Below, piece after piece: positions 9,727-18,331 of a stretch of DNA of 60,562 nucleotides (position 1 is the first letter of the stretch; the number at the start of each line of letters is the position of its first letter). Below the pieces are notes generated by a model. It was not told the DNA's origin. It made no database searches and saw only the letters and a program-made list of their open reading frames with translations. The stretch lies in NCBI GenBank assembly GCA_029863625.1, contig JAOTUY010000012.1, forward strand, positions 1 through 60,562, in the 5' to 3' direction. Both the position numbers and the translations under genes were made by a program. The DNA is from Acidimicrobiia bacterium. Its GTDB lineage: Bacteria > Actinomycetota > Acidimicrobiia > Spongiisociales > UBA4744.

Positions 9727-10278
9727 ATGGCCGAGATGCAACAACTGGATGAGCGAGTCGTTCAGATCAACCGGGTCGCCAAGGTCGTCAAAGGTGGCCG
9801 GAGGTTCTCGTTCACCGCGTTGGTGGTCGTCGGTGACGGTCGTGGCAACGTAGGGATCGGATATGGCAAAGCCAAAGAGGTGCCGGCCGCGATCCAAAAA
9901 GGAATGGAAGCAGCCCGCAAGGCGATGGCGCCCGTTCCGATGGCCGGGACCACACTGATCCACGAGGTGATCGGAATACACGGGGCTTCGCGGGTGATGA
10001 TGAAGCCCGCCGCTCCCGGCACCGGGGTCATTGCCGGCGGGGCGGTCCGGCAGATTCTTGAAGCTGCCGGGGTTCGCGATGCTCTGGCCAAGTCGCTCGG
10101 ATCGCCCACCCACCTCAATGTGGCCAGGGCAACGATGCAGGGATTGATGGCCCAACGGCGTCCCGAGGATGTGGCCAGGCTGCGGGGCAAGCGCCCCGAG
10201 GAGGTGACTCCGCCCGGCTTGTTGGCGGCCTACCGCTCCACGGAGTTGTTGCGCACCCAGGTCGGCGAAGAGGGATGA
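9727..10278 (+). CDS. rpsE: 30S ribosomal protein S5
   Basis: S5, 183 residues, at the mRNA entry channel with roles in decoding accuracy. [19 protein letters not shown] and [14 protein letters not shown] are hallmarks. The ATG at 9727 is chosen because AGGAG at 9716-9720 stands 6 nt upstream; a TTG at 9721 would directly abut that site. The stop overlaps the upstream candidate start of rpmD. Confidence 0.97.
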   Translation: MAEMQQLDERVVQINRVAKVVKGGRRFSFTALVVVGDGRGNVGIGYGKAKEVPAAIQKGMEAARKAMAPVPMAGTTLIHEVIGIHGASRVMMKPAAPGTGVIAGGAVRQILEAAGVRDALAKSLGSPTHLNVARATMQGLMAQRRPEDVARLRGKRPEEVTPPGLLAAYRSTELLRTQVGEEG

Positions 10279-10280
10279 GA

Positions 10281-10469
10281 ATGGTTGAGAAAATCATCGA
10301 CGTGACGCTCGTCAAGAGCACGATCGGGGAGAAACCGAAAACACGGGCGACGGTTCGCAGCCTTGGTTTGCGCCGCATGCATCAAACCGTCGAGCACCGG
10401 GACACGCCCGACGTGCGGGGCATGCTCGCCCGCGTGGCACATCTGGTGAGGGTGGAGAAGAAGAAGTAG
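10281..10469 (+). CDS. rpmD: 50S ribosomal protein L30
   Basis: L30, 62 residues. [20 protein letters not shown] followed by [16 protein letters not shown] is the family core. Two starts are possible. The ATG at 10281 has AGGG 6 nt upstream and the usual short N terminus, so it is preferred. The ATG at 10275, overlapping the rpsE stop, would add two residues. It ends the compact part of the spc operon before a repeat-filled gap. Confidence 0.92.
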   Translation: MVEKIIDVTLVKSTIGEKPKTRATVRSLGLRRMHQTVEHRDTPDVRGMLARVAHLVRVEKKK

Positions 10470-10542
10470 TCAGTCATCAGTAGTCAGTCATCCAAACTGA
10501 TGACTTACTGAGGGCTGAGAACTGATGACTGAAAACTGAGGA
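10470..10542. repeat. Intergenic low-complexity repeat, type B (CAGTCATCAGTAG-like)
   Basis: Imperfect direct units such as AGTCAGTCATC, CTGATGACT and GAACTGATGACTGAAAACTG fill the whole rpmD-rplO gap. The last copy ends CTGAGGAACC, so its GAGG lies about 6 nt before the rplO ATG and could act as the Shine-Dalgarno. The same family occupies the rplO-secY gap. Confidence 0.75.
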
Positions 10543-10545
10543 ACC

Positions 10546-11010
10546 ATGGCTGACCAAGACAAGACAAACAAACTCCAGCTTCACCATCTCAAACCCGCCC
10601 CCGGGTCGAAGAAGACCAAGATTCGGGTGGGGCGGGGAGAAGGCGGCAGGCGCGGCAAGACTGCGGGGCGTGGGACCAAGGGGTTGAATGCTCGCAGCAA
10701 GCTTCGGCCCGGGTTCGAAGGCGGTCAAACGCCACTGGCGCGGCGTCTCCCCAAACTGCGCGGATTCACCAATCCGAACAAAGAGTACTTCGCCGTCGTG
10801 AATGTTGATCGACTGAATGAATTCAGGGCGAAGTCAACCGTCACACCTGATGCCCTCCGAGACCGTGGCTTGGTCAAGAAGCGGGGTCGTGTCAAAGTGC
10901 TGGCTGACGGTGACATCAGCAAACCGCTCACGGTGCAAGCGCATGCATTCAGCAAGGAGGCTGTCGCCAAGATCGTGGCGGCCGGTGGGACCACCGAGGT
11001 CATTACATAG
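10546..11010 (+). CDS. rplO: 50S ribosomal protein L15
   Basis: L15, 154 residues, a late assembly protein. The Gly/Arg-rich [18 protein letters not shown] segment, [19 protein letters not shown] and the C-terminal [19 protein letters not shown] are typical. It is flanked on both sides by type B repeats, yet keeps the conserved order rpmD-rplO-secY. Confidence 0.97.
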   Translation: MADQDKTNKLQLHHLKPAPGSKKTKIRVGRGEGGRRGKTAGRGTKGLNARSKLRPGFEGGQTPLARRLPKLRGFTNPNKEYFAVVNVDRLNEFRAKSTVTPDALRDRGLVKKRGRVKVLADGDISKPLTVQAHAFSKEAVAKIVAAGGTTEVIT

Positions 11011-11012
11011 GA

Positions 11013-11117
11013 GTCATCAGTAAACAGTCGTCAGTCATCAGTAATGTAAGGGGCCGTGTGCCAACGACTGAGGACTGAGAACTGAGAACTGAGAACTGAC
11101 AACCGAGGACTGAGAAC
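11013..11117. repeat. Intergenic low-complexity repeat, type B (ACTGAGAACTG-like)
   Basis: Tandem ACTGAGAACTGAGAACTG and GAGGACTGAG words fill the rplO-secY gap, with CAGTCGTCAGTCATCAGTAA at the left end. The repeat stops a few bases before the secY ATG and provides the only GAGG-like ribosome-binding sequence there. Confidence 0.75.
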
Positions 11118-11122
11118 TCTCC

Positions 11123-12448
11123 ATGCTTTCCATTTACCGCTACATGTTCAAGATCCCGGACCTTCGCCGGAAGATCCTGTTCACGCTGGCTATGTTCGCC
11201 GTTTATCGTCTCGGCACCGCCATCCCGGTTCCCGGTGTCGACTTGAACCAGGTGCAAGAACTGGCGGCGCAGCAGCAATCAGCCGGAATCGTCGGTCTGC
11301 TCAACTTGTTTTCGGGCGGTGCACTCGAACGGTTTTCGGTTTTCAGTCTCGGCATAATGCCGTACATCACTTCGAGCATCATCATGCAGTTGCTGGCCGT
11401 GGTCATTCCTCGACTCCAGCGTTTGCAGGACGAGGGCGAATCGGGCCGTAAGGTCATTACCCAGTGGACCCGCTACCTGACGGTGGTGCTGGCCCTTCTG
11501 CAGTCGACGGGTATCACGTACCTGTTCAGCCGGGGTTCGCTCACCGGCGGGATTCTTCTCATTGCTCCGGAGGACTACACCACGCCCCGGGTAGCGCTCA
11601 TCGTTCTGACGATGACCGCAGGTACCGCTTTCATCATGTGGATCGGCGAGCTCATCACACAGCGCGGCGTCGGGAATGGTATGTCGCTGGTCATATTCGT
11701 TTCGATCGTGAGCCAGTTACCATCGAGTTTCGCCCTGATTTACGCTGGCACGATCACCGCCGGGCGGCCGGGTGGCGTGCTCATCTTCATCGTTTTCATC
11801 TTGATGTTCCTGGCGATGATCGCCGGCATCATCTACGTGGAACAAGGGCAGAGACGGATCCCGATCCAGTTCGCCAAGCGAGTCCGCGGGCGGCGGGTCA
11901 TGGGTGGGCAGAGCACCTACATCCCGCTGAAAGTGAACACGGCCGGTGTGATCCCGGTGATCTTTGCGACCAGCATGATGTATTTCCCGGTTCTGATCAC
12001 AACCGCTATTCCGGATGACGGTGGCTTCATGAGCAGCGTTCGCAACTGGGTAAACATCAACATTGGCAACAGTCAGGGTGTCAGCACGTTTTACATCTTC
12101 CTTCTGTTCGGCTTGATCATCTTCTTCACGTACTTCTATACCGCCATCCAGTTCGACCCGGTTCGCCAGGCGGAGATGATTCAGCGTCAGGGAGGTTTCG
12201 TGCCCGGTGTGCGTCCCGGTAGCCAAACGGCCCGGCATCTCGAGCACATCCTCAACCGCATTACGCTGCCAGGCTCGTTGTTTCTGGGGTTGGTGGCCAT
12301 CTTGCCCTCCATCGCCGGCGCCATCTGGAACGTCAGCGTCGGTTTTGGCGGGGTGTCAATTCTCATCGTGGTCGGCGTAGCGCTCGAAACCATGAAGCAG
12401 ATAGAGAGCCAGCTGACCATGCGCAACTACGAAGGATTCTTGACGTGA
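11123..12448 (+). CDS. secY: Protein translocase subunit SecY
   Basis: Integral-membrane channel of the Sec translocon, 441 residues with about ten hydrophobic segments. The N-terminal KIPDLRRKILFTLAMFAVYR, the plug region GGALERFSVFSLGIMPYITS and the cytoplasmic loop EGQRRIPIQFAKR are diagnostic. It sits in its standard place between rplO and adk. The ATG at 11123 directly follows the repeat. Confidence 0.98.
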   Translation: MLSIYRYMFKIPDLRRKILFTLAMFAVYRLGTAIPVPGVDLNQVQELAAQQQSAGIVGLLNLFSGGALERFSVFSLGIMPYITSSIIMQLLAVVIPRLQRLQDEGESGRKVITQWTRYLTVVLALLQSTGITYLFSRGSLTGGILLIAPEDYTTPRVALIVLTMTAGTAFIMWIGELITQRGVGNGMSLVIFVSIVSQLPSSFALIYAGTITAGRPGGVLIFIVFILMFLAMIAGIIYVEQGQRRIPIQFAKRVRGRRVMGGQSTYIPLKVNTAGVIPVIFATSMMYFPVLITTAIPDDGGFMSSVRNWVNINIGNSQGVSTFYIFLLFGLIIFFTYFYTAIQFDPVRQAEMIQRQGGFVPGVRPGSQTARHLEHILNRITLPGSLFLGLVAILPSIAGAIWNVSVGFGGVSILIVVGVALETMKQIESQLTMRNYEGFLT

Positions 12449-12466
12449 GCTCCACTCAGGTCAAGA

Positions 12467-12551
12467 ACGTACTTCGTACTTTGTACTTCGTAGCGGGTAC
12501 CAGGTACGAGGTACGAGGTACGTAGTACGTGTCGAGCGGAGCGAGACACCT
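12467..12551. repeat. Intergenic low-complexity repeat, type A
   Basis: GTACTTCGTACTTTGTACTT and CGAGGTACGAGGTACG units are followed by TCGAGCGGAGCGAGACACC, ending 3 bases before the adk ATG. It is the same family and order of parts as before rpsJ and rplB: tandem TAC words, then an AGCG tract, then the start codon. Confidence 0.75.
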
Positions 12552-12554
12552 CTG

Positions 12555-13187
12555 ATGAGACTCATCTTTCTTGGACCACCGGGGGCAGGCAAAGGTACCC
12601 AGGCATCCCGTGTTGCGACCATCCTGGACGTTCCCCATATCTCCACCGGCGCAATGCTCCGTGATCACATTGCCGACGGCACGGACCTCGGCCGGCAGGC
12701 GGCAGAGCGGATGGAAGCCGGTGACCTCGTTCCCGACGACCTGGTCATTGCCATGCTCACGGACCGCATCGCCGGTGAAGATGCCGTCCCAGGCTTCATC
12801 CTCGACGGGTTTCCTCGCAACCTCGCCCAGGCTCGTGCCCTGCGTGCTTCGCCGGGAGGCGTGGTCGACCGGGTTGTGCTGCTCATCGTGGATGAAAGTG
12901 AGATCGTTCGACGGATTAGTGGCCGGCGATGTTGTTCCCGCGGCCATACGTTCCACCTCGATGACCAACCTCCTGCTAGGCCCGGCGTGTGTGACGTGGA
13001 TGGCGATCCGCTCGAACAGCGTCCGGATGATTCCGAGGAGGTCGTCCGGAACCGCCTGGCGGTCTACGGTCGGGAAACCGAACCATTGATCGGTTACTAC
13101 GAAGAACTTGGTCTCATCGTCGAGATCAAAGCGTCGGGGCCGATCCCGCACATCACCAAGCAGATCCTCGAGGCCGTGCGCGCGTGA
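12555..13187 (+). CDS. adk: Adenylate kinase
   Basis: Cytosolic enzyme interconverting ATP + AMP and 2 ADP. The P-loop GPPGAGKGTQ is near residues 7-16 and the AMP site DGFPRN in the middle. The LID region (GRRCCSRGHTFH ... GVCDVDG) is of the long form, with Cys/His/Asp residues placed like the metal-binding LID of other bacterial Adks, though not the full four-Cys set. 210 residues is normal. It overlaps map by 4 bp (GTGA). Confidence 0.97.
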   Translation: MRLIFLGPPGAGKGTQASRVATILDVPHISTGAMLRDHIADGTDLGRQAAERMEAGDLVPDDLVIAMLTDRIAGEDAVPGFILDGFPRNLAQARALRASPGGVVDRVVLLIVDESEIVRRISGRRCCSRGHTFHLDDQPPARPGVCDVDGDPLEQRPDDSEEVVRNRLAVYGRETEPLIGYYEELGLIVEIKASGPIPHITKQILEAVRA

Positions 13188-13972
13188 TCACCATCAAGAG
13201 TCGAAAAGAGTTCGAGAAGATGGCTGTGGCCGGCCAAACAGTCGCTGTGGTCCTCGAAACGGTGAAACGGGCAGCAGGCCCCGGCGTATCGTTGAAGGAA
13301 CTCGATGCGATTGCGGCCGAGGTGATTCGCTCGAGGGGATGTACGCCTTCTTTCCTCGGCTATCACGGTTACCCCGCCAGCATCTGCACCTCTCCGAATA
13401 GTGTGATCGTGCACGGTATCCCCTCCGATTATCGGCTGATAGAGGGTGACGTTCTGTCCGTCGATGCCGGCGCCATCTTTGAAGGATTCCATGGCGATGC
13501 CGCGATCACCTTCTCAGTTGGGGAAGTCCCGCCTGAGGTGAAACTGCTCATCGACACAACCGAGCGGGCCCTCACGGCCGGTATTGCGCAGGTGAAATCG
13601 GGGGCTCGTCTCGGCGATATTGGCTATGCCGTCGAGACCGAAGCGCACCGGCACGGCTTTGGCGTTGTGCGGGAGTACGTCGGGCACGGGATCGGCAGAC
13701 AGATGCACGAAGATCCACAGGTGCCCAACTACGGCAAGCCTGGAATGGGGACAAAGATCAGGAAAGGGATGGCCATCTGTATCGAACCGATGTTCAATCT
13801 CGGTGGACACGAAACGGCCGTCGAACCAGACGGCTGGACGGTCGTAACGGCCGATGGGAGCCTGTCGGCCCATTTCGAGCATACGATCGCGGTTACCGAC
13901 CGAGGACCTAAGATTACGACACTCCTGGCGGCTGCTGAAGACGATTTGGCCGTAACGCCCGCAAGTGGCTAA
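13184..13972 (+). CDS. map: Methionine aminopeptidase, type I
   Basis: Metalloprotease that removes N-terminal Met from nascent proteins. 262 residues with the type I layout: GYHGYPASICTSPNSVIVHG substrate region, metal ligands in DVLSVDAGAI and HGDAAITF, histidine in GHGIGRQMHEDP, glutamates in CIEPMF and near the C terminus. It starts with GTG inside the adk stop. Normally infA follows, but here a 186-bp spacer leads to rpmJ. Confidence 0.97.
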   Translation: MITIKSRKEFEKMAVAGQTVAVVLETVKRAAGPGVSLKELDAIAAEVIRSRGCTPSFLGYHGYPASICTSPNSVIVHGIPSDYRLIEGDVLSVDAGAIFEGFHGDAAITFSVGEVPPEVKLLIDTTERALTAGIAQVKSGARLGDIGYAVETEAHRHGFGVVREYVGHGIGRQMHEDPQVPNYGKPGMGTKIRKGMAICIEPMFNLGGHETAVEPDGWTVVTADGSLSAHFEHTIAVTDRGPKITTLLAAAEDDLAVTPASG

Positions 13973-14158
13973 TCTTCTGTACTCGGTCCGCTTGGGCCGG
14001 TTTCAGGGTGCCCGTGTATAAGAGGGTTTGCGCGATCGGAACCACGGGAACCGTCATCGAATTCTGCCCGGAACGGTTCTGGGCGAGTCGGATGACGGCC
14101 CGGAGGGCCCTCAAAACAGGGTATTCAGACAGTCGGCCAAGGGTGAGTGGAGAAGGTC
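13973..14158 (+). promoter_or_regulatory. map-rpmJ spacer: candidate promoter and leader; no infA
   Basis: This is where infA is normally found, but no IF-1 frame is visible. TATAAG at 14017-14022 with TTGGGC at 13992-13997 (19-nt spacer) is a weak promoter candidate, the -35 and spacing being imperfect. Downstream, GAACCG/CGGTTC can pair, and GGAGGGCCCTC forms a short dyad, so a structured leader for rpmJ-rpsM-rpsK-rpsD-rpoA is possible. A GGAGAAGG ribosome binding site precedes rpmJ. Confidence 0.35.
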
Positions 14159-14272
14159 ATGAAGGTCCGTCCTTCGACTAAAAAGATGTGTGAGAAGTGC
14201 CGGATCATCCGGCGGCATGGTCGCGTTTGGGTGATCTGCTCGAATCCGCGGCACAAGCAGCGTCAGGGGTAA
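14159..14272 (+). CDS. rpmJ: 50S ribosomal protein L36, zinc-binding form
   Basis: A 37-residue protein starting [15 protein letters not shown]11, C14, C27 and H32 form the C/C/C/H zinc ribbon of the standard L36. GGAGAAGG stands just upstream of the ATG. It is the first gene of the alpha-operon segment, 4 bp before rpsM. Confidence 0.95.
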   Translation: MKVRPSTKKMCEKCRIIRRHGRVWVICSNPRHKQRQG

Positions 14273-14276
14273 TTGG

Positions 14277-14654
14277 ATGGCTCGTATTGCAGGTGTGGAT
14301 CTTCCCCGGGAGAAAAGACTCGAAATTGCCCTTACCTATATTTTTGGGATAGGACTGACCCGGTCCCACCAGGTCTGCGACAACCTCGAGATTGAGCGCG
14401 GGACGAAAGTACGCGACCTTACCGACGACGAGGTGGTTCGCATCCGCCGGTTCCTCGAGCAGAACTTCCAGGTTGAAGGTGACCTGCGTCGGGACGTCGC
14501 TCAGAACATCAAGCGCAAGGTTGAGATCGGTTCCTATCAGGGTGTGCGTCATCGCCGCGGGCTTCCCGTGCGAGGTCAGCGCACCCACACCAATGCCCGG
14601 ACCCGCAAGGGTCGCCGGATGGCTATCGCCGGCAAGAAAAAGGTCACGAAGTAG
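14277..14654 (+). CDS. rpsM: 30S ribosomal protein S13
   Basis: S13, 125 residues, in the 30S head contacting tRNA and L5. [30 protein letters not shown] and the C-terminal [18 protein letters not shown] are diagnostic. It is preceded by rpmJ and followed by rpsK after 9 bp. Confidence 0.98.
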   Translation: MARIAGVDLPREKRLEIALTYIFGIGLTRSHQVCDNLEIERGTKVRDLTDDEVVRIRRFLEQNFQVEGDLRRDVAQNIKRKVEIGSYQGVRHRRGLPVRGQRTHTNARTRKGRRMAIAGKKKVTK

Positions 14655-14663
14655 GGGTTGAAG

Positions 14664-15056
14664 TTGGCAGAACAGCAACAAAAGCGGGTCCGTCGCCGCG
14701 AACGCAAGAACATTGGTCACGGGCAGGCGCACATCACCGCCAGCTTCAACAACACCATCATCAATATCACCGATGTTGGAGGGAATACCATCGTCTGGAC
14801 CTCCGGCGGGTCTGTCGGTTTCAAGGGTTCCCGCAAGTCCACTCCTTACGCCGCCCAGGTGGCAGCTGAGGAGGCCGCCCGGCGGGCCGGAGAGCACGGT
14901 GTCCGCAAGCTCGACGTGATTGTCTCTGGCAACGGAGGTGGCCGCGAGACTGCGGTTCGTACGCTCCAGAACATGGGTATGGAGATTTCAGTGATCAGGG
15001 ACATCACCCCAATCCCACATAACGGAGTTCGCCTGAAGAAGCGCCGGAGGGGTTGA
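14664..15056 (+). CDS. rpsK: 30S ribosomal protein S11
   Basis: S11, 130 residues, of the 30S platform. [18 protein letters not shown] and the C-terminal [18 protein letters not shown] are family signatures. The TTG at 14664 is preferred because AGGGG at 14653-14657 lies 6 nt upstream; the TTG at 14658 would abut that site. rpsD follows at 2 bp. Confidence 0.96.
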   Translation: MAEQQQKRVRRRERKNIGHGQAHITASFNNTIINITDVGGNTIVWTSGGSVGFKGSRKSTPYAAQVAAEEAARRAGEHGVRKLDVIVSGNGGGRETAVRTLQNMGMEISVIRDITPIPHNGVRLKKRRRG

Positions 15057-15058
15057 GG

Positions 15059-15664
15059 ATGGCACGCTATACGGGACCAACACACAAGCAGTGCCGCCGG
15101 GCGCGTCAGCCACTCTGCCAGTCGAAGAAATGTGCTTTCGACAAGCGGCCTTATCCACCGGGTGAACACGGCCGCGGCAGGGTTCGAGAGAGCGACTACC
15201 TCATCCAGCTTCGCGAGAAGCAGAAGCTGCGTGCCATGTATGGGGTTCTCGAGCGGCAATTCCGCCGGTACTACAAGCAGGCGGCCCAGCAGGTGGGGAT
15301 CACCGGCGACAATCTCCTGCGTATTCTCGAGAGTCGTCTCGACAATGTCGTTTACCGCTCCGGTCTTGCTCAAACTCGACCGCAGGCTCGCCAACTGGTC
15401 AACCACGGCCATTTTCAGGTCAATGGCCGCAAAGTCGATATTCCGTCGTATCAGGTTCGGGGCGGTGATGTGGTTACGCTCAAGGAGCGCAGCCGCGATC
15501 TGATCATTGTGCAGCATTCCATAGACACACTCGATCACGCCCTGCCGGAATGGCTCGACGTCAACGCCGATGATCGCAAGATCGCCGTGCTTGAGTTGCC
15601 GAACCGAGCTCAGATCGACACCCCGGTTCAAGAACAGCTCATCGTTGAGCTTTACTCGAAGTAG
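15059..15664 (+). CDS. rpsD: 30S ribosomal protein S4
   Basis: S4, 201 residues, a primary 16S binder and classic autoregulator of the alpha operon. It has an S4 RNA-binding domain (NVVYRSGLAQTRPQARQLVN, then HGHFQVNGRKVDIPSY). The N terminus holds Cys at 12, 20 and 25, as in Cys-containing S4 proteins. The ATG at 15059 has GGAGG 8 nt upstream and gives the standard MARYTGP start; a TTG at 15053 is less likely. Confidence 0.97.
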   Translation: MARYTGPTHKQCRRARQPLCQSKKCAFDKRPYPPGEHGRGRVRESDYLIQLREKQKLRAMYGVLERQFRRYYKQAAQQVGITGDNLLRILESRLDNVVYRSGLAQTRPQARQLVNHGHFQVNGRKVDIPSYQVRGGDVVTLKERSRDLIIVQHSIDTLDHALPEWLDVNADDRKIAVLELPNRAQIDTPVQEQLIVELYSK

Positions 15665-15694
15665 CTCCCACAAAAGAAGAAGGGGAAACCCAGA

Positions 15695-16642
15695 GTGTTG
15701 ATCGTCCAACGCCCACAGATTGAAGAACAGCCCGTCTCCGAGCATCGCTCGCGGTTCATCGTTGAGCCGCTCGAGCCCGGGTTCGGCTATACCCTCGGCA
15801 ATACGCTGCGCCGCACGTTATTGGCCCGGATCCCCGGTGCCGCCATCACGTCGTTGCAGATCGAAGGTATCCAGCACGAATTCACGACGATCCCGGGTGT
15901 GGTCGAAGATGTCGTCGACATCATCCTCAACATCAAGCAAGTAGTCGTCAGAACTGAAGAACACGAGCCCCAGACGCTGTATCTGTCTGCCAAAGGGCCA
16001 CGAGAAGTCAAAGCCGGTGACATCAAGACACCCGCCGGTGTTGAGGTGGTTAACCCCGATCTGCATATCGCCACGTTGTCGTCCGGCGGCCAAATCGAAG
16101 TCGAGCTCACGGCCGAACGGGGCGTTGGTTACCGCACTGCCGAAAAGAACAAGGCCGGGGATGTGATCGGGGTCCTTCCGATCGACTCAATCTTCTCACC
16201 GGTGCGGAAGGTCGCTTATCGGGTGGAAAGCACCCAGGTGGGTCAGATGACCAACTTCGACCGCCTGGTCCTTGACGTCGACACAAACGGTGCTCTGGAT
16301 CCAGCTGAGGCGGTCTCCTCAGCCGGAAAGACCCTTCGCGAACTCCTCGGTCTGTTTGCCGACATGGGTGAGGGAGTGGGCCTGGAATTGGGAGACGTGG
16401 CCGTCGCCGAGTCTTCCTCTCCTGATCTGGATCTTCCCATCGAAGCGCTCGACTTGTCCGAGCGTCCGCGCAACTGTCTGCGTCGTGCGCAGATCAAGAC
16501 GGTTGGCGAATTGGTTGTGAAGAGTCCAGACGACCTGCTGAACATCACCAACTTCGGCCAGAAGAGCCTCGAGGAAGTCACGGCCAAGCTCGACGAGCTC
16601 GGCCTCAGTCTCCATGCCGTGCAGGACGAGGAGATCGAGTAA
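15695..16642 (+). CDS. rpoA: RNA polymerase subunit alpha
   Basis: Alpha subunit, 315 residues. The N-terminal domain ([36 protein letters not shown]) dimerises and nucleates core assembly. The C-terminal domain from about 245 ([19 protein letters not shown], then [10 protein letters not shown]) contacts UP elements and activators. The GTG at 15695 has AAGGGG 9 nt upstream. The stop overlaps the rplQ start by one base. Confidence 0.98.
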   Translation: MLIVQRPQIEEQPVSEHRSRFIVEPLEPGFGYTLGNTLRRTLLARIPGAAITSLQIEGIQHEFTTIPGVVEDVVDIILNIKQVVVRTEEHEPQTLYLSAKGPREVKAGDIKTPAGVEVVNPDLHIATLSSGGQIEVELTAERGVGYRTAEKNKAGDVIGVLPIDSIFSPVRKVAYRVESTQVGQMTNFDRLVLDVDTNGALDPAEAVSSAGKTLRELLGLFADMGEGVGLELGDVAVAESSSPDLDLPIEALDLSERPRNCLRRAQIKTVGELVVKSPDDLLNITNFGQKSLEEVTAKLDELGLSLHAVQDEEIE

Positions 16643-16992
16643 TGCCCCGTCCTCGCAAAGGCGCCCGGCTGGGCGGTGGTCCGTCTCAGGAGAAATCCAT
16701 GATGGCGAACCTGGCCGGCTCGCTGTTCTGGGAAGAGAAACTGACGACCACCGTTACGCGCGCCAAATCGGTAAGGCCTCTCGCCGAGAAGCTGATCACC
16801 AGGGCTCGCAAGGGTGACCTGCACTCACGCCGCGAGGTGCTGAAACTGATCGAGGATACCGAGATCGTCACGAAGCTCTTCGATGACATCGCTCCCCGCT
16901 ACGCCGAACGCCCGGGCGGCTATACCCGCATCGTGCGAATAGGTCCCCGAAGAGGCGACAGCGCGGAAATGGCAATTATTGAACTCGTCTGA
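16642..16992 (+). CDS. rplQ: 50S ribosomal protein L17
   Basis: L17, 116 residues, last gene of the alpha operon. [20 protein letters not shown] and the [20 protein letters not shown] segment, with a C-terminal [15 protein letters not shown], are diagnostic. A perfect 9-bp hairpin overlaps its stop codon. Confidence 0.97.
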   Translation: MPRPRKGARLGGGPSQEKSMMANLAGSLFWEEKLTTTVTRAKSVRPLAEKLITRARKGDLHSRREVLKLIEDTEIVTKLFDDIAPRYAERPGGYTRIVRIGPRRGDSAEMAIIELV

Positions 16993-17002
16993 CGACGAGT
17001 TC
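16981..17002 (+). terminator. Hairpin overlapping the rplQ stop codon
   Basis: GAACTCGTC, loop TGAC, GACGAGTTC is a perfect 9-bp stem over the end of rplQ. There is no real T run after it, so it may be a weak terminator or an mRNA 3'-end stabiliser rather than a standard intrinsic terminator. Confidence 0.4.
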
Positions 17003-17106
17003 GTACTTGGTACTTCGTATCTCGTACTTCATACCTGGCGATATCGGCGTCCTCCCCAGGCGTGAGCCGGGGGAGGTGGCCGAGCGAAGCGAGGCCGGAG
17101 GGGGCA
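16997..17106. repeat. Intergenic repeats: type A words plus a 54-bp element
   Basis: TACTTGGTACTTCGTATCTC words are followed at 17052-17105 by a 54-bp element running from CTCCCCAGGCGTGAGCCGG to GAGGCCGGAGGGGGC. A second copy with 4 mismatches lies at 17684-17737. The element stops 5 bases before the NUDIX ATG. Confidence 0.8.
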
Positions 17107-17110
17107 TTCC

Positions 17111-17662
17111 ATGACTGACCCCCGCCCCGCTCAACTCCGAGCCCTGTTGCTCACCCACCAACCTGTCGGCTATCGCGAAGCGGGGCATCTCGAGGCCATG
17201 CTGGCCCTGCTGGACTCTCCGGGCGATTCGCTCTCGCGGCTCCATTTCGATCCGGGACACTTCACGGCCAGCGGGTTCGTTGTCTCGCCCGACCGGCTGT
17301 CTGTCTTGCTGGTGCACCACATCAAGCTCGGGAAGTGGTTGCAGTCGGGCGGGCATGTCGAGCCGGGTGATTCCAATCTCGAGACTGCTGCCCGTCGGGA
17401 GGTGATGGAGGAAACCGGCCTCGAAGACATGGATTTGATGGGTCTTCTGGATCTCGACGTCCACCGCTTTCCGGAACGAGGTGGCGGTCCTGCCCACGAC
17501 CATCTGGATGTGCGATTCGGGTTTCTTGCCCACTCCGAGGAGGCGGCCGTCGGCGATGGAACGTCGGATGTGAATTGGTTTCCGTTGGCAGAGGTGGCCG
17601 CATGGGACGATCGCCCCAGCCTGAGCCGGCCGGCCAAGAAGTTGTTGGTTATCGGCTGTTAG
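17111..17662 (+). CDS. NUDIX hydrolase
   Basis: 183-residue NUDIX-fold hydrolase; members cleave nucleoside diphosphates linked to another moiety. The NUDIX box begins GGHVEPGDSNLETAA and continues RREVMEETGLE, with Asp at the first acidic position of the consensus. N-terminal residues 1-55 are not part of the domain. The ATG at 17111 lies just after the 54-bp repeat. Substrate cannot be told from sequence. Confidence 0.85.
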   Translation: MTDPRPAQLRALLLTHQPVGYREAGHLEAMLALLDSPGDSLSRLHFDPGHFTASGFVVSPDRLSVLLVHHIKLGKWLQSGGHVEPGDSNLETAARREVMEETGLEDMDLMGLLDLDVHRFPERGGGPAHDHLDVRFGFLAHSEEAAVGDGTSDVNWFPLAEVAAWDDRPSLSRPAKKLLVIGC

Positions 17663-17683
17663 TTCCTCGCTCTTTCTTGCGTT

Positions 17684-17768
17684 CTCCCCAGGCGTGAGCC
17701 GGGGAAGGTGGCCGAGCCCAGCGAGGTCGGAGGGGGCAATACCGACTGCCGACTACTGACTACTGACC
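17684..17768. repeat. Second copy of the 54-bp element plus a short type B stretch
   Basis: Bases 17684-17737 match 17052-17105 at about 50 of 54 positions, in the same orientation. CGACTGCCGACTACTGACTA words of type B follow to about 17768. It lies between the NUDIX and Yip1-like genes. Confidence 0.8.
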
Positions 17769-17796
17769 TTGCTACCCTCCTCAGCGGAGGAACGCG

Positions 17797-18327
17797 ATGC
17801 TTTTCAACCAGATGTTTCGGGCGGCCCGGCTCGACAGGAAGCTTTACACCGAGCTCTTCTTCGACAGCTACGCCACGGGCAACGCGGTCGTGGTGGTTGC
17901 GCTGGTCTACGCGGTCATCTATTTGGGTTTCATGGTGGCCGGGGTTCGATTCGACTTGATCGGGTTTCTTTGGTTTCTGTTTGGAGGACTGGTTGGTTGG
18001 TTGATCGCAGCCGGTGCCCTTTGGCTGGCCAGCACAAAGGTCTTTTCGGGGCGAGGCCAAGGCGCGACCGCTGTTCGGCTGTCTGGCTTTGCCCACACTC
18101 CGTTGATCTTCATTGCGTTTGCCTTTGTCTCACCTGTCGGTTTGGCCCAGGGATTGGCCTTCCTGGCCCTGGTGTGGTTCGGTCTGGGCCTGGCGTTGGC
18201 AGCTCGAGCCATGTTCGATCTTGACACTCGCCAGTCCGCTCTTTCCGCTCTCATCGCCATTGCGATCTGGGTAGTTGTCCAGGTGGCAACCTCATTCGGC
18301 ACGGACGTCCTCAGCTACATCTTCTAA
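17797..18327 (+). CDS. Yip1-domain membrane protein
   Basis: 176 residues with about five hydrophobic segments (near 31-49, 57-78, 99-119, 121-138 and 151-166). The YTELFFDSYATGNAVVVVAL beginning and overall pattern suit the Yip1/YIF1 superfamily of bacterial membrane proteins of unknown function. GGAGGA lies 5 nt before the ATG. TACCCT at 17770 is a possible -10. Confidence 0.65.
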   Translation: MLFNQMFRAARLDRKLYTELFFDSYATGNAVVVVALVYAVIYLGFMVAGVRFDLIGFLWFLFGGLVGWLIAAGALWLASTKVFSGRGQGATAVRLSGFAHTPLIFIAFAFVSPVGLAQGLAFLALVWFGLGLALAARAMFDLDTRQSALSALIAIAIWVVVQVATSFGTDVLSYIF

Positions 18328-18331
18328 TTCG

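Noticed and set aside
14007..14160. Possible infA remnant (GTVIE and RILPG words)
   Set aside because: The two IF-1-like words overlap in different frames, so both cannot be traces of one gene; no continuous IF-1 similarity.
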